Assembly (NCBI GenBank): GCA_002286715.1
Contig: NSJX01000006.1
Coordinates: forward strand, 972,057-1,032,366
Direction: 5' to 3'
From: Dentipellis sp. KUC8613
Taxonomy: Eukaryota; Basidiomycota; Agaricomycetes; Russulales; Hericiaceae
Length of the DNA stretch: 60,310 nt
Within the stretch, counting starts at the first letter, position 1; each line of letters begins with the position of its first letter. The position numbers and the translations under genes are program-made. Positions 33,901-45,090 of this stretch are shown in pieces. The notes below the pieces were generated by a model, which searched no databases, was not told the origin of the DNA, and saw only the letters and a program-made list of their open reading frames with translations.

Positions 33901-36577
33901 GTCGTCTTGTGGACGATAGTATCATCCGTCGATCTCTGAAATCTCATGACCTGCTTAGTGTTCGGCTTGAAGATGTCTCGGAAGCTAGCGACCAAAGCGG
34001 CTCTGGACGGTCATCGTTCACACCGCACGCTAGCGACCATGGTGCAGATAGCGAAACCGGGCGTTCGTCACGCAGTGGTTTTACAACCCTAGCAGAAGAC
34101 GTGCAGCCAACGTCTACAACATCCAGTGTATCTTCATCGAATGATCCGCCGAATTCAACTACATTGTCTTCTCTCTCCGACGGGGCCAGCATGGCTAGTA
34201 TTGCCGCGACCCTGCCGCCTCCACCTCCGCCGCCGCCGCCTCCACCTCCGCCGCCGCCGCCGCCTTTATCCGGATCAGGGGTACCACCACCTCCCCCACC
34301 GCCTCCTCCCCCGCCTCCTGGTTTCATCGGTATTTCCAACTCCACACTCCCGTCCAACGTGCCGCCGCCACCGCCACCGCCACCGCCACTGCCAGGTGCG
34401 AAAGGTTTCGGTTCCAATCCCAGCTCTGCGCCCGGTTCTGCACGTGCATCAATGCTTCTGGGTGCCAATCTCAATGTGTTGCTTTCTGCGCGTAAAGACC
34501 TGCCCGTGACGCCCAGTACCAAGATGAAGCAATTGCAATGGGACAAATTACCTCAACAACAAGTTGCCAGAACTCTATGGAAAGAAGAGGAGCCGTCAAA
34601 GGAACAAGAAATGCTCCAAAAGTTATCGAATGATGGCATTTGGCTAGAGATGGAAGAAGACTTCAAAGCAAAGCAACTCGTGATAAACCTCTTGGGTATG
34701 TATGACGACCCTCTCACCTACCGAGATTTGACAAACCATCTCCAGCTCGGCAGAAGCGTGCGGAGCTCAAGAGTGTCTTAGATCCTCAAACCAAGAAGCG
34801 TGTAGGTAAGTGTCGAACATAGCTGTTATTTGTACAACGGATCCGGACCGTTAGTGAATGATGACTTCTTGTCGCAGAGATTCTCATTCAACGGGTGAAA
34901 AGGCTGGCCCCGGAAGAGGTCGCACAAAAGATTAAGGAATTCGACCAGGTCGTCTGCACTCAAGTATTTTTGAGTGAATTAAAGCGAGTAGTACCTACGC
35001 CGGAGCAGGTGAGTGCACTGTATCCTTCCGCGACAAATTCTATTCACAGAGCGTAGGTTGGCAAACTGAATGTTTATCGTAATGCCGATGCAGAGGAGTT
35101 GGCTGGTCTGCATCCTGCAGACCGTCTCATGGTCAAGCTCATCCAGATCGAGCGGCTGGGCCCTCGCATTGAAGGCATGCTTTATAAAATCTCCTTCGAG
35201 GAGCAATGGTCGCTTCTTGAAGACGTAAGAAAGTTAGGTTCCCTGATCCCACAATATCTGAGTTTACTTTGCAGAGTGCGCAAAAACTCGCGGAGGCTGG
35301 CCAGGGCTTACTGAACGCAATTCATTTCAAAGAACTACTCAACGTGAGTATATTGAGCTTCTGTGAACATCATCTAAGCTCATAGAGGCTCTTCGGTTGG
35401 TAAAGTTGATCCTTCTGATCGGAAACTACATGAACGGAACTGGGATCAAAGGCGGCGCATTTGGCTTTCGTGTCAGCAGTATCAACAAGGTAATGGCCGA
35501 GGATTATAGGCAGAATCTTGTCTCATTCTTCGGTTACGTTCACAGTTGGTGGATACGAAGTCCGTAAACAACACAACCTTACTCCACTTCCTCGAAAGGA
35601 CGGTCGCCAAACATTTCTTAGAAATGGAAGTTTTTTTGGAGGAATTAGTTAAGCCTGCGGAAGCCTATCGAGGTCTGCCTTCCCGATGCTTTATACTGTC
35701 AGGTTTTTTGACAAAACCCCCGAAGTCAACCTGCAGGATGTCAGGAAGGGTGTATCGGAGCTCAGGGAAGGTTTGGGAAAGATCAGGGAAGAGCTTAAGG
35801 AACATTTCTCTGAGGTGGAGCGGAATGACCGCTATTCGCGACAAATGTGGTCGTTCCTTGGCAAAGCCACTCGACAACTGGAAGACCTTGTCGATGATGT
35901 CAACTTGGCTGATACAACATTCACCGAAGTTGTCAAGTACTATGGTGAGGATGATAAAAGCATGTCATCTTCTGAGTTCTATGGCATTTTCAAGACATTT
36001 GTCACATCTTATCGGGTTAGTTGCTACCATAATCTTGATGTTAAAGGACTGACAGGATAGTTTTTAGAAATGTCAACTAGAAAATAGAACCGCTGCTGAT
36101 GAGAAAATGGCCCTTGAAAAGCGGAAGCAAGCGGCCGAAGATTTTAAAGCTAGCCGGTTAAGGGCATCAGAACAGACGACAGCCCAAGAGGCTGAAGATA
36201 CTGCGGTCCTGGATACCCTTCTCGAAAAGCTGAAGAACGGTGACAGTGTTGGGCGTCGTACTCGACGGGCTCGCCCCGGTGCCGCTAATCGCCAGCCTGT
36301 TCCTCTTATTCTTGACACCGAAGCGATTCCAGGGCCCGGCAATGACACAGCAGATATCGCTCGTGATATGTTGGCTCAGCTGAAGTCGGACGGGTTCGAT
36401 GCGTTCACACCGTCCTCACCTACCGTGGCTCCCAGACGTCGGAGATTGCGTGCCGGTACGATGGCAGCTGAGCTTGTGGCTGAGCTGGAACTCGAAAATG
36501 AAGTGGAAGAAGAAAAACAAATGCCGATCGAGCAGGTCGACAATGGTTCAGACTTCGTAGAAGAAATTGCTCTATAG
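30997..36577 (+). CDS. Formin (GBD/FH3 - FH1 - FH2 - DAD), actin nucleator
   Basis: A Rho-regulated actin-cable or ring nucleator. The N-terminal part starts MDSIFGRKKSRPRQSSISIQ, then a Ser-rich region. GBD/FH3 armadillo-type sequence follows (FENIKRDRDLGDLPNLSIDQ, WYLKKFLDKTITAKQASSLL, a DLDLRLHHRSQMEAAGLHRI block at about 32692). A coiled coil lies near 33130-33400, FH1 poly-proline runs at 34208-34405, and FH2 at about 34515-36050 (KMKQLQWDKLPQQQVARTLW lasso, and GNYMNGTGIKGGAFGFRV). The C-terminus (36360-36460) carries LAQLKSDGFDAF and RRRRLR, a DAD autoinhibition motif. About ten short introns, e.g. 31939-32043 region, 33800-33831, 34778-34877. Full-length and apparently intact. Confidence 0.93.
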
Positions 36578-37323
36578 CACTGGTTGTAGCTGTTTATATA
36601 TACTAGGTCATTCTGGGGCCTGAATTGTGAAGTGACACATTTTTGGTTGATACTGTCCTCTATATGACTCTCATAACTTATGTATCATAGTACTATGTAA
36701 TATGTGAACAGATGCATTGAGTACTACCACAGCATACAAGCACTGTATTTTCCACTTGCATGCAGGAAAATTATGAGAAAATGCATAAATATATGGATGG
36801 CTTTTACTAGAACTATGGAGCAATTCACTCAGACACTGCTACATTTGTACATAAATGCCTGCTGATGCTTACATAAATGCAGCCAACTTGACTTCAGAAA
36901 ATCTTATTTTATTTTATTTTATTTTTCACAGCATGATGTGTTGCTATATGAGACAAGTATATGAACCTGAGAAAGAAGGGAGGACCTGGGTAAGCAAAAA
37001 TATAGAGCTACCGAGTGGATGCAAAATTTGTTGTTCTGGAGCTCAAGGAGAGGAACTTACTGGTGCACAACATATCTGCTTGGGTGGATGCTGGTGGATG
37101 CAAATTAAAAACAAGGGAAAAGTAGCCTCCAGAGCATCTGAAAAAACCTAAAATTTCATAGCCAGGTATTCAAATATCTTGACTATGGCAGCTACAAAAC
37201 AAGACCATCATCTACAGAGAGTACCATAGTATCTATAGCACCCATAGCAGACTATGCCATTGCATATGTTCCATAGCCTTGCTGCAGCATTCATAACACA
37301 CATAAAGATGTGTAGTTGGTAGC
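36578..37323. repeat. Formin 3' flank and CTATGG-type repeats
   Basis: No gene. AT-rich 3' flank to about 36900, then a CATCTGAAAAAA boundary motif near 37135 followed by CCATAG/CTATAG words to about 37290. Confidence 0.5.
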
Positions 37324-37409
37324 TGTCCAGGGCACTGGAATGGGAACGAGAGTTGCCACCCAAGTTACCACAACAACAACCATGAGAGTGAGGGATGAGA
37401 GTGACAGAT
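37324..37409 (-). mobile_element. LTR fragment of the chromovirus family
   Basis: About 86 bp matching the terminal part of the LTR at 19727 (GGCACTGGAATGGGAAC, GAGTTGCCACCCAAGT, CACAACAACAAC, GAGAGTGACAGA). It is cut at 37410 by another TG-starting sequence. Confidence 0.75.
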
Positions 37410-37655
37410 TGTTACGACTTGATACGAGCACATGACTGACCTATGGCACCTGACTTCATCTTGGACTATTACTAATTTTCTTTTGTATTACTAATACGCT
37501 GACTGATACTGTACTATTCTTATCCGCCAGTACCATTCCATCCACTTATCTCCTATCTCTACCACTTACACTGGTGATGACCCACCGGCCCTAAACTCTC
37601 TGTACTATAAGTATGACAACTCCAGTAGCTACGATCCTTAGCTTGTTCTCCTACA
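37410..37655 (+). mobile_element. Possible solo LTR of a second family
   Basis: Starts TGTTACGACTTG, has a TATA-like CTATAAGTATG near 37606 and ends CTCCTACA, giving TG...CA ends. It is interrupted at its last bases by a Tc1 element inserted in TA. Without a second copy or target duplication this remains tentative. Confidence 0.4.
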
Positions 37656-39065
37656 GTGGCATGCAAAAATAATGCACGCCCGTGCAATGTGACATAGCAC
37701 GGCACACCACACTTGAACGACTATGTTTGCTGGCTCGCTTTGCTGGACATTATCAAACATGAGACTGCACACTACGTGGACAGAAAAAAATAAATTGAAA
37801 ATGTTGAAAATCTGAGTGAGAAATCATCGAAGTATCAAAAATAGGTAATTTTCCAACTCCAACCAGTAGCGAAATACCCCCCTGTGCATTGCAATATCCA
37901 CCAGAGCTGAACATGTAAATTAGTATTTGGTATAACCCCCCTTGGCCTCCAGTAGAGCCTCAACCTGCCTTGGCATGGATTCGTATAAGTGGTGAATCGC
38001 TTGCACATCCAACTTTGCCCATTCCTCCTGCAAAGCCTCCCATAGCTCCTCCAGTGATGAAGGACAATGGTCCCGGTGACGCACAGCACAATCCAGCATC
38101 TCCCATGCATGTTCGATGATATTCATATCTGGTGAGGAAGGAGCCCATTCAAGTACCTTGATATGTTTCTCCTTGAACCATTTCTGTGCAAGTCGGGAAG
38201 TATGCTTTGGATCAAGATCTTGAGCAAGGACAATGGTTGAGATCTTCCGTTTTTGGTCACAAGCAGTCCCTACAAGGGAGCTGGAAAGGATAGATGCATA
38301 TTGATGAGCATTCATCTTCCCCTCCACACGATGAAGCCGCCCCGGTCCTCTCCAAGTCAAAACTCCCCAGACCATCAAAGAACCACCTCCATGCTTCACC
38401 ACAGGGTTGACATTCTTGGGCTCCAGCTCCTCCCCTGGCCTCCTCCAGCAGTACATCCTCCCATCAGAGCCAAAAAGGTTGAACTTTGACTCATCTGCAA
38501 ACCAGACACGCTTCCATCTCGACACCCTCCATCCAATGAAACGCTCAGCCCATTTCCTTCCCTTGATCCTATGCATTTTGATCAGCAGCGGCTTTGAACG
38601 ATGTACACAGCCAAAGAGTTGATGTTGAATAAGCATACGACAGATTGTTGTTGGGTGAACATCCTTGAATAACTGCCGTTGGAGGTCGGTTGCATTGGTT
38701 GCCCTGCCACTAGTGATGAACCGTACAGCTCTATGCTCCAATCTGGGGGAAATTTTGCTGGGTCGGCCACTCTTTGGGACTTCATGATAGAAATCGGGGT
38801 TAGGGCCTTGTGCTAGAAGCTTCTTGTGGGCACGAGACACTGTACTTCGATTGAGTCCGAGGGAGTGAGCAGTCTCAGTGATTGACTTGCCCTCTTTCTT
38901 GACCATGGTCCAAACTCGGGCTTTCTTGGTTGGTGTCATGACTGTCATGGTGTTGAAATGAAAGGTAAGAGGTGTCAGGATGTTGGTGATGATGGTGGAC
39001 ACGGAAAGAGAGTCGTTGTCGTCGGTTGTCAAGGAGGCACGTTGATGTGTTGCACACGACGTAGT
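37652..39065 (-). mobile_element. Tc1/mariner-type element, copy 1 (5' TIR not found)
   Basis: The 3' terminus begins CAGTGGCATGCAAAAATAAT right after TA (37652-37653), the canonical Tc1 target. A matching inverted terminus closes copy 3 at 48119. The transposase lies at 37920-38948. On its 5' side the shared sequence stops near 39065 without the expected terminal repeat, facing a partial second copy head-to-head. Confidence 0.8.
37920..38948 (-). CDS. Tc1-like DD34E transposase, intact frame
   Basis: A 342-residue cut-and-paste transposase. The N-terminal helix-turn-helix region (KEGKSITETAHSLGLNRSTV) is followed by a GRPSK motif and a second DNA-binding helix set (ATDLQRQLF). The catalytic triad is D in FADESKF, D in LAQDLDPKHTS and E in MNIIEHAW, with 34 residues between the second D and E, hence DD34E. 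Length is normal for Tc1. The frame is uninterrupted from the ATG at 38948; it stays open further upstream but lacks another ATG. It could be active if both termini exist, but the 5' terminal repeat was not found. Confidence 0.9.
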   Translation of the reverse strand: MTVMTPTKKARVWTMVKKEGKSITETAHSLGLNRSTVSRAHKKLLAQGPNPDFYHEVPKSGRPSKISPRLEHRAVRFITSGRATNATDLQRQLFKDVHPTTICRMLIQHQLFGCVHRSKPLLIKMHRIKGRKWAERFIGWRVSRWKRVWFADESKFNLFGSDGRMYCWRRPGEELEPKNVNPVVKHGGGSLMVWGVLTWRGPGRLHRVEGKMNAHQYASILSSSLVGTACDQKRKISTIVLAQDLDPKHTSRLAQKWFKEKHIKVLEWAPSSPDMNIIEHAWEMLDCAVRHRDHCPSSLEELWEALQEEWAKLDVQAIHHLYESMPRQVEALLEAKGGYTKY

Positions 39066-39225
39066 TTCTCATGTAGTACCTCGAGCTTGATGTATTTTAC
39101 ATAGGTCTCTTAACAAAAAATTTTCTTTACCATCTGTATATTATACGTAAGAAAGAATTGAGAAAAAATACTGCACGAGGGAGGAAGAAATCGTGCACAA
39201 ATGTGATGAACGCAATCACGGTCAC
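39066..39225. other. Spacer between head-to-head Tc1 copies
   Basis: About 160 bp of AT-rich sequence with no repeat or gene recognised, lying between inverted Tc1 5' regions. It could act as a shared promoter, which is inference. Confidence 0.4.
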
Positions 39226-39354
39226 ATGATTCGAACGCGTCGCGTGCAACACATCAACGTGCCTCCTTGACAACCGACGACAACAACTCTCTTTCCGTGT
39301 CCACCATCATCACCAACATCCTGACACCTCTTACCTTTCATTTCGACACCATGA
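39226..39354 (+). mobile_element. Tc1 copy 2, 5' part
   Basis: Inverted copy of the leader of copy 1 (AACACATCAACGTGCCTCC, ACAACCGACGACAAC, ACATCCTGACACCTCTTACC) up to CACCATGA. It stops at 39354 where a Helitron-like element begins and resumes at 43729. Confidence 0.85.
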
Positions 39355-42300
39355 CTAGTGGGGAGTGGGCCGGCAAGCGGCAGGTTCTGATTCATCTTTG
39401 AGGGTAAGTATGACTTGATTTCAGATTATTACAAAATTTCACATAATTAATTATTCTCCAATTCTTTGTATGATTTGACATGATCTTCTGTTCTTTGCAT
39501 AATGTATATATTCTAGTTACTCAACTTACCTTTATCAGAACATTTACTCTTAGTGCCTCCCTACAGTGTTCACACTATAGAAATATCATACTTGTACATT
39601 GTCACCACAAGTCCTGCATCTATCAAAACTCTATTGGCTTCATACACCACACTAAACTATAAAACTGATATGAAAATAATCAAGTATCACACAGACTCAA
39701 TGCATCCCTACAAGATGTCCAACAGAATTTTCAGTACCTGGATATTGAATAAAAGAAGAATAAACATGCCATCCAAAAGCATCATAACAGAGCCACATAT
39801 GTTGGTACTGACATCAAGCCTGCTATGACACACAACACACAGTAGCCACTATTGAATGCCAGCATTGAAAAGTTGCAGTAGGCAGCACAGGGTGCAAGAC
39901 TGTGCAACACAGCGCAACATGGCACCATAGAGCACGATGGGGTGCAAGAGGACGTGACAGGGCAGGAGGCAGCTGCGCGCGGGTTCAGACGGCGTGGCGC
40001 GGCACATGAGCACGGTGAGGCGACACGCAAGAGGGTTGCCAGGGAGCCGAGAGGGTACAGCAGGGCGTAATACAGCGCCACGGGGTGCCAGACCGCAGCA
40101 AGGGCGCGCCACGGGGCGCGAGAGGGTGCAACGGGGGTCCAGACAGCGCGCGACAGCTGCGCGGAACGCGTGACGGCGGAGTGACGCAGACCGAGGGAGT
40201 GGGCGCGAGGTGAGACAGCGCGGGCAGCACGACACGAGGCGGCGCAGACCTCACAATGTGAAACGGCGTGGACAGTGCGAGAGGGAAAGGCAGGCGAGAG
40301 GGACAGCACACAGACGGCGAGCGCACGCAAAAGCGGAGGTGGAGGGGCAGGAACAAGGGCGCACGAGAGAGGACCGTGTGCATAAGACAACGCGGATGGC
40401 GTGAGACGCAACAACGTGCAACACGCAGCTTGCGTCATTGCTACGGCGCGCGGGGAACCATACGGCGTGCGGGGTGTCGACACGGCAGATGGGGCGGTCA
40501 GAGGGTGCGCAGGGCAGCGACGCAGTGCGCAGCCTGCGCCATTGCTAGGGCGCATGCAGTACGACAAGGCGTGCAGCATGTGACCTGCGCTGTTGCTATG
40601 GCACGCGGCAGTGGAGCGGGAGGCGCAGGGGCATGAAACGGCAGCACGGGGACGGTGCGGGGCCATGCGAGGGCGGTGGCGGCACAGGAGAGCACGGGGT
40701 GGGCGCGGGAGAGGGCAGCACGGGCACGGCGGTGTAAAACGGTGGCATACGGCTGCAGAATGGCCGCACGCGGCCGTGAAATGCACATCCTGCGCCGTTG
40801 CTGTGGCGGGCAGGGCGCAGCTACGGCGGACAGGGTGGTTACGAGGCGGCGCCAAGGCACTTGAGGCGCCCAGAGGGCTGCATGCCGTTGCCAAGGTGTG
40901 CGAGGTGCAGCGATGGCGGAGGGGACGGTTTCGGGACGGACGGGGTGATTACAGGGTGTGCGAGGCGGTGAGAGCGCTCGTGTGCATGAGGCGACGTGAG
41001 GGCGAGAGGAGCTGTGTGAGAGACGATGAGGCGGTGAGAACCCGTGCAGGGCAGCGACAACGCGGCCCAGGAAGGGCGCAATCGCGCTGTTACTTGGGCG
41101 CGCAGCGTACGAGACACGCGTCCTGCACCATGGCTGGGCGTGCGGGACGGCGCGTCGGCATGTATGGCAGTGAGCTTGTGCCGTTGCTTGGGCGCTGGCG
41201 CGAGCGGGCGCGACATGGTGCAAGCGGGCGGGAGATGGCACGAGCGGGCGTGACGGAGATGCGTGGGCAGAAGATGGGGGTGCGTGCCATGCAGCCTGCA
41301 CCATTGCTAACGCACGCGGTGCAGTGAAACAGTGCGCAAGCGACAATATCGCGTGTGGAGCAGCGAGAGGACGAGCCGCCTGCGCCGTTGCTAGGGCGCG
41401 CGGGTGGCAACACGGCAGGCCAGAGGGCTGAGACGCCTTCGGGAGGACGGCGAAGCGGCGTTGGAGGGGCGCCAGAGGGCGCAAGATGCTGTTGCTAGGG
41501 CATTGGTGGGGTACGGGGGGCAAAAAGAGCCGAGGGGGGCACGAAGAACATGTGAGGGCGTGATGGGTGTGTGATGGGTGCATGAGCAAGGATGGGTGTG
41601 GGCGCGAGAGGGCGGGGCATGCAGACGGCCTCGCGGGTCGCGAGACGGTAAGACAGCGGCAGAGCGTAGCAAGGCTTGAAGAGGACGGGGTGCGCCGTCA
41701 AGACGACGTTGTAGGGCACGACACGCGTGACGGCGGCGCTGCAGTGCGCAGCGCACGGGGCGGCATCGAGGGAGCATGAGGTGTTGTCGCTGGGGCACCA
41801 GAGGGCCTCCAGGGTGTCGCTACGGCGCGGGGCGGCGGCACAACGATGCGGGGCGACGCCGTTGGGGCGTGGGCCGGTGTTGCAGGGGCGCGAGGCATCA
41901 CAAGGGTGTGAGACGGTGTCCCAAGGGCGCATGGCGTCTTTGTGAGAAGGCGTGCGATGGCGTCGCAAAGGGGGCAGGCCCCGGGCAAGGGAGCGGGGCA
42001 TCGTCGCAAAGGCGAATGACACGGCGAGGGGAGGTATGACAGCGCGACGGCGCGAAAGAGCGGGTGATGGTGGTGCGATGGCACATGACGGCAACGCCCG
42101 ACGCAGACGGTGGCTGCGTGCGGCGTGGGCGCGAAGATGGCGGTGGGGGTCAGCGGGGGCGCAACAGGGCACACAGACAGCGGCGGCGGGCATCAAAAGG
42201 GCACGGCGGGGCGTGCAAGACGGCAGGGCGCGCAAGACGGCGACGGGGGACGTTGAAAGGGTGTGGCGGGACAGTACCGCCGGCAAGAGCACATGCGTGG

Positions 42301-43728
42301 CGTCGTTCGAGGGCGGGGCGGGCGGGGCATTGGGTATGCAGATGGCGCATCAGCGTGCAGACGGCAGCGCACGGGGCGAGACAGGACAGTGGGGGCGAAG
42401 AGGGGGCAGGGTGCGGGAGACGAAGGCGGGGGGCGCGAAACAACCCCATGGGGCACAAAGAAGGCGCGGTGAGGGTGTTGAGACGGCAGCAGGGGGCGGG
42501 AGATGACGGAAACCGCCCCATGGGTCCCGTAGAAGGCGTGGCGCGGCACAGACGGCGCGGCGTGAGTGTCAAGACAGCAGCAGGGACGGGAGACAGTGGC
42601 GGAGGGCGCAAAACCGCGGCGAGGAGCGCAAAACTGCGGCGGAGTGCGCGAAATGGCCCCATCGGGCCCAAAGAAGGCGGGGTGGGGCGCAGATGGCGGC
42701 GGTGAGTGTCGAGACGGTGGCAGCAGGCATCAAGACAGCGGCACAGGGGGCAGGGGGCGCAGGGGGTGGTGAAACGGCAGCAGAGGGGGAGAAACGGCGG
42801 CAGGGGCAAAGAGTTCTTTGGGGGCTTCCGGCGCGAATGCAGGCACGAGTGCGTATGCGAGTGCGGGTGAGGACGGCGCGTGGGGGCGAAGGACGGCATG
42901 TGGGGGCAAACAGCGGCGAGCGGGGGCAGAAGACGGCGAGCGGGGGGCATCCATATGGTTGCGGGGGCCGTGAAATGGCGGCGGAGGGTGTCAAGATGGT
43001 GGCGGCGGGCACAGGGGAGCGCAAGGGGGCATGAAACGGTGGTGGGGGCGAAGAGGGTGCATGCAAAAAAACACTCACCTATCGCGATTTTGCGTCACTC
43101 TGCCTCTTGGAATCCTACATGCCTCCGTCTTGGCTTGTAAGTGCAATTCTTCAGGGGCTTCCGGTGCGAGTGCGCATGCGAGTGCAGGCGGGAGTGCGAG
43201 ACGGCAATGGCGATGGCGATGACAACAAGAGTCGAGTGATGAGCGCTTGAGCCACAAAGACCTTCGGCAATTCCCACGCATGGCTCGTCAATGCAGCGTT
43301 TGCGCAGAGACAAGCTCTCTGAGACCCAAATAAATCACTAGAAATCTCAAATAAATTACTGGACTCGCAAGAATACATGATAGACCTATGCAAATATTCT
43401 TGAGTAAGTTCAATTCCTCTTGCATTGACAATGGTATATCTTCCAATCTGACCCTCTAGGGCACAGCGCGACTTCCGATTTCTGAGCGATGTAGAGATGC
43501 CATTGTCTTCCAACTTTTATGGCAGGTGTATATACTAGTCTTGTACGTGTCCTCGAATTTTCAAAATGATTGAGCATGAATTGAGCTGTACAGAAAATAA
43601 AAGAGAAGTCTCTTGAACCAATGTGGCTGAAATCCGTGGGAACCAACTTCCCGAACTTGAGATTTTGAAGTTCTTCGAGTTTTAGTGGCTCACCCCATTA
43701 TTAGAACTGATTCATAGATGAATCAGAA
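39355..43728 (-). mobile_element. Helitron-like element, subfamily B, 4374 bp, with paralogous empty site
   Basis: On the minus strand it starts TTCTGATTCATCTATGAATC at 43728 and ends with GATGAATCAGAA, the GCCGCTTGCCGGC hairpin, a 10-nt spacer and CTAG at 39355-39358, followed by T. It splits Tc1 copy 2. Removing 39355-43728 exactly restores the CACCATGACAGTCATGACAC site seen in Tc1 copy 1, with no duplication, as expected for Helitron-type insertion and not for cut-and-paste. Interior: 5' arm (43728-43080), a 3.2-kb tract (39850-43070, C-rich on the element strand), and an AT-rich 3' arm. No Rep/helicase gene, hence non-autonomous. Confidence 0.88.
39850..43070. repeat. G-rich strand-asymmetric tract inside the Helitron-like element
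   Basis: Plus strand rich in GGCGCGAGAGGGTGC-type words, with the minus strand open in several frames for 100-370 codons. It also contains G-run clusters able to form G-quadruplexes, e.g. 42391-42417. No protein domain is recognisable. Confidence 0.75.
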
Positions 43729-44660
43729 CAGTCATGACACCAACCAAGAAAGCCCGAGTTTGGACCATGGTCAAGAAAGAGGGCAAGTCAATCACTGAGA
43801 CTGCTCACTCCCTCGGACTCAATCGAAGTACAGTGTCTCGTGCCCACAAGAAGCTTCTAGCACAAGGCCCTAACCCCGATTTCTATCATGAAGTCCCAAA
43901 GAGTGGCCGACCCAGCAAAATTTCCCCCAGATTGGAGCATAGAGCTGTACGGTTCATCACTAGTGGCAGGGCAACCAATGCAACCGACCTCCAACGGCAG
44001 TTATTCAAGGATGTTCACCCAACAACAATCTGTCGTATGCTTATTCAACATCAACTCTTTGGCTGTGTACATCGTTCAAAGCCGCTGCTGATCAAAATGC
44101 ATAGGATCAAGGGAAGGAAATGGGCTGAGCGTTTCATTGGATGGAGGGTGTCGAGATGGAAGCGTGTCTGGTTTGCAGATGAGTCAAAGTTCAACCTTTT
44201 TGGCTCTGATGGGAGGATGTACTGCTGGAGGAGGCCAGGGGAGGAGCTGGAGCCCAAGAATGTCAACCCTGTGGTGAAGCATGGAGGTGGTTCTTTGATG
44301 GTCTGGGGAGTTTTGACTTGGAGAGGACCGGGGCGGCTTCATCGTGTGGAGGGGAAGATGAATGCTCATCAATATGCATCTATCCTTTCCAGCTCCCTTG
44401 TAGGGACTGCTTGTGACCAAAAACGGAAGATCTCAACCATTGTCCTTGCTCAAGATCTTGATCCAAAGCATACTTCCCGACTTGCACAGAAATGGTTCAA
44501 GGAGAAACATATCAAGGTACTTGAATGGGCTCCTTCCTCACCAGATATGAATATCATCGAACATGCATGGGAGATGCTGGATCGTGCTGTGCGTCACCGG
44601 GACCATTGTCCTTCATCACTGGAGGAGCTATGGGAGGCTTTGCAGGAGGAATGGGCAAAG
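43729..44660 (+). pseudogene. Tc1 copy 2 transposase, split and C-terminally truncated
   Basis: Continues the transposase after the Helitron insertion, from the second Met codon (43734) to EEWAK, where a second Helitron-like 5' end (44661) removes the last 33 or so residues; the frame closes at 44666. It is nearly identical to copy 1 (one C to R change noted in the MLD(C/R)AVRH segment). All three catalytic residues remain, but the start region and C-terminus are lost. Confidence 0.9.
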
Positions 44661-45090
44661 TTCTGATTCATCTATGAATCAGTCTTAAGTATCGACATTC
44701 TCACTACGGTTTGCAGAATTGATGTCCTCAACTTTTTTGCTGCTTCGGGGAATCATCTCCCATGGCGATGATTGTCATTGGCCGAGAAAGGCGGGTCGTG
44801 GCGGCCCGAAATCCGCGTCAACGCACTCTGTGTCGAGGATTTTTTCGCTGCTTTGGGGAATCATCTCCCACGGAAATCATTGTCATTGGCCGTGAAACGT
44901 GGGTAGTGGCGGCCCGAAATCCGCGTCAACACTCTCTGTGTCGAGGATTTTTTCGCTGCTTTGGGCAATGCATTCCCACAATCACAACATTGGTGAAATC
45001 CACGGATTTCGACGTTCAGTCCATGTGAGGATCCCATAGCCACTTCATCACTAATGATATCGTCGTAAATGGGTAACATACATTCTTGAA
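44661..45090 (+). mobile_element. Helitron-like 5' end, subfamily B, inserted in Tc1 copy 2
   Basis: Begins TTCTGATTCATCTATGAATC directly after GGGCAAAG of the transposase; the uninterrupted sequence GGGCAAAGTTGGATGTG is present at 47752-47768 in copy 3. The interior has two units of a roughly 109-bp repeat. No 3' end is found before the second gap. Confidence 0.75.

Noticed and set aside
38949..39032. N-terminal extension of the Tc1 transposase to 39032
   Set aside because: It would begin at TTG, and the extension has no similarity to Tc1 transposases; the ATG at 38948 gives the usual length.
39782..42950. Several 100-370 codon frames, both strands
   Set aside because: They lie inside the strand-asymmetric tract of the Helitron-like element, overlap each other in different frames and show no recognisable domain.
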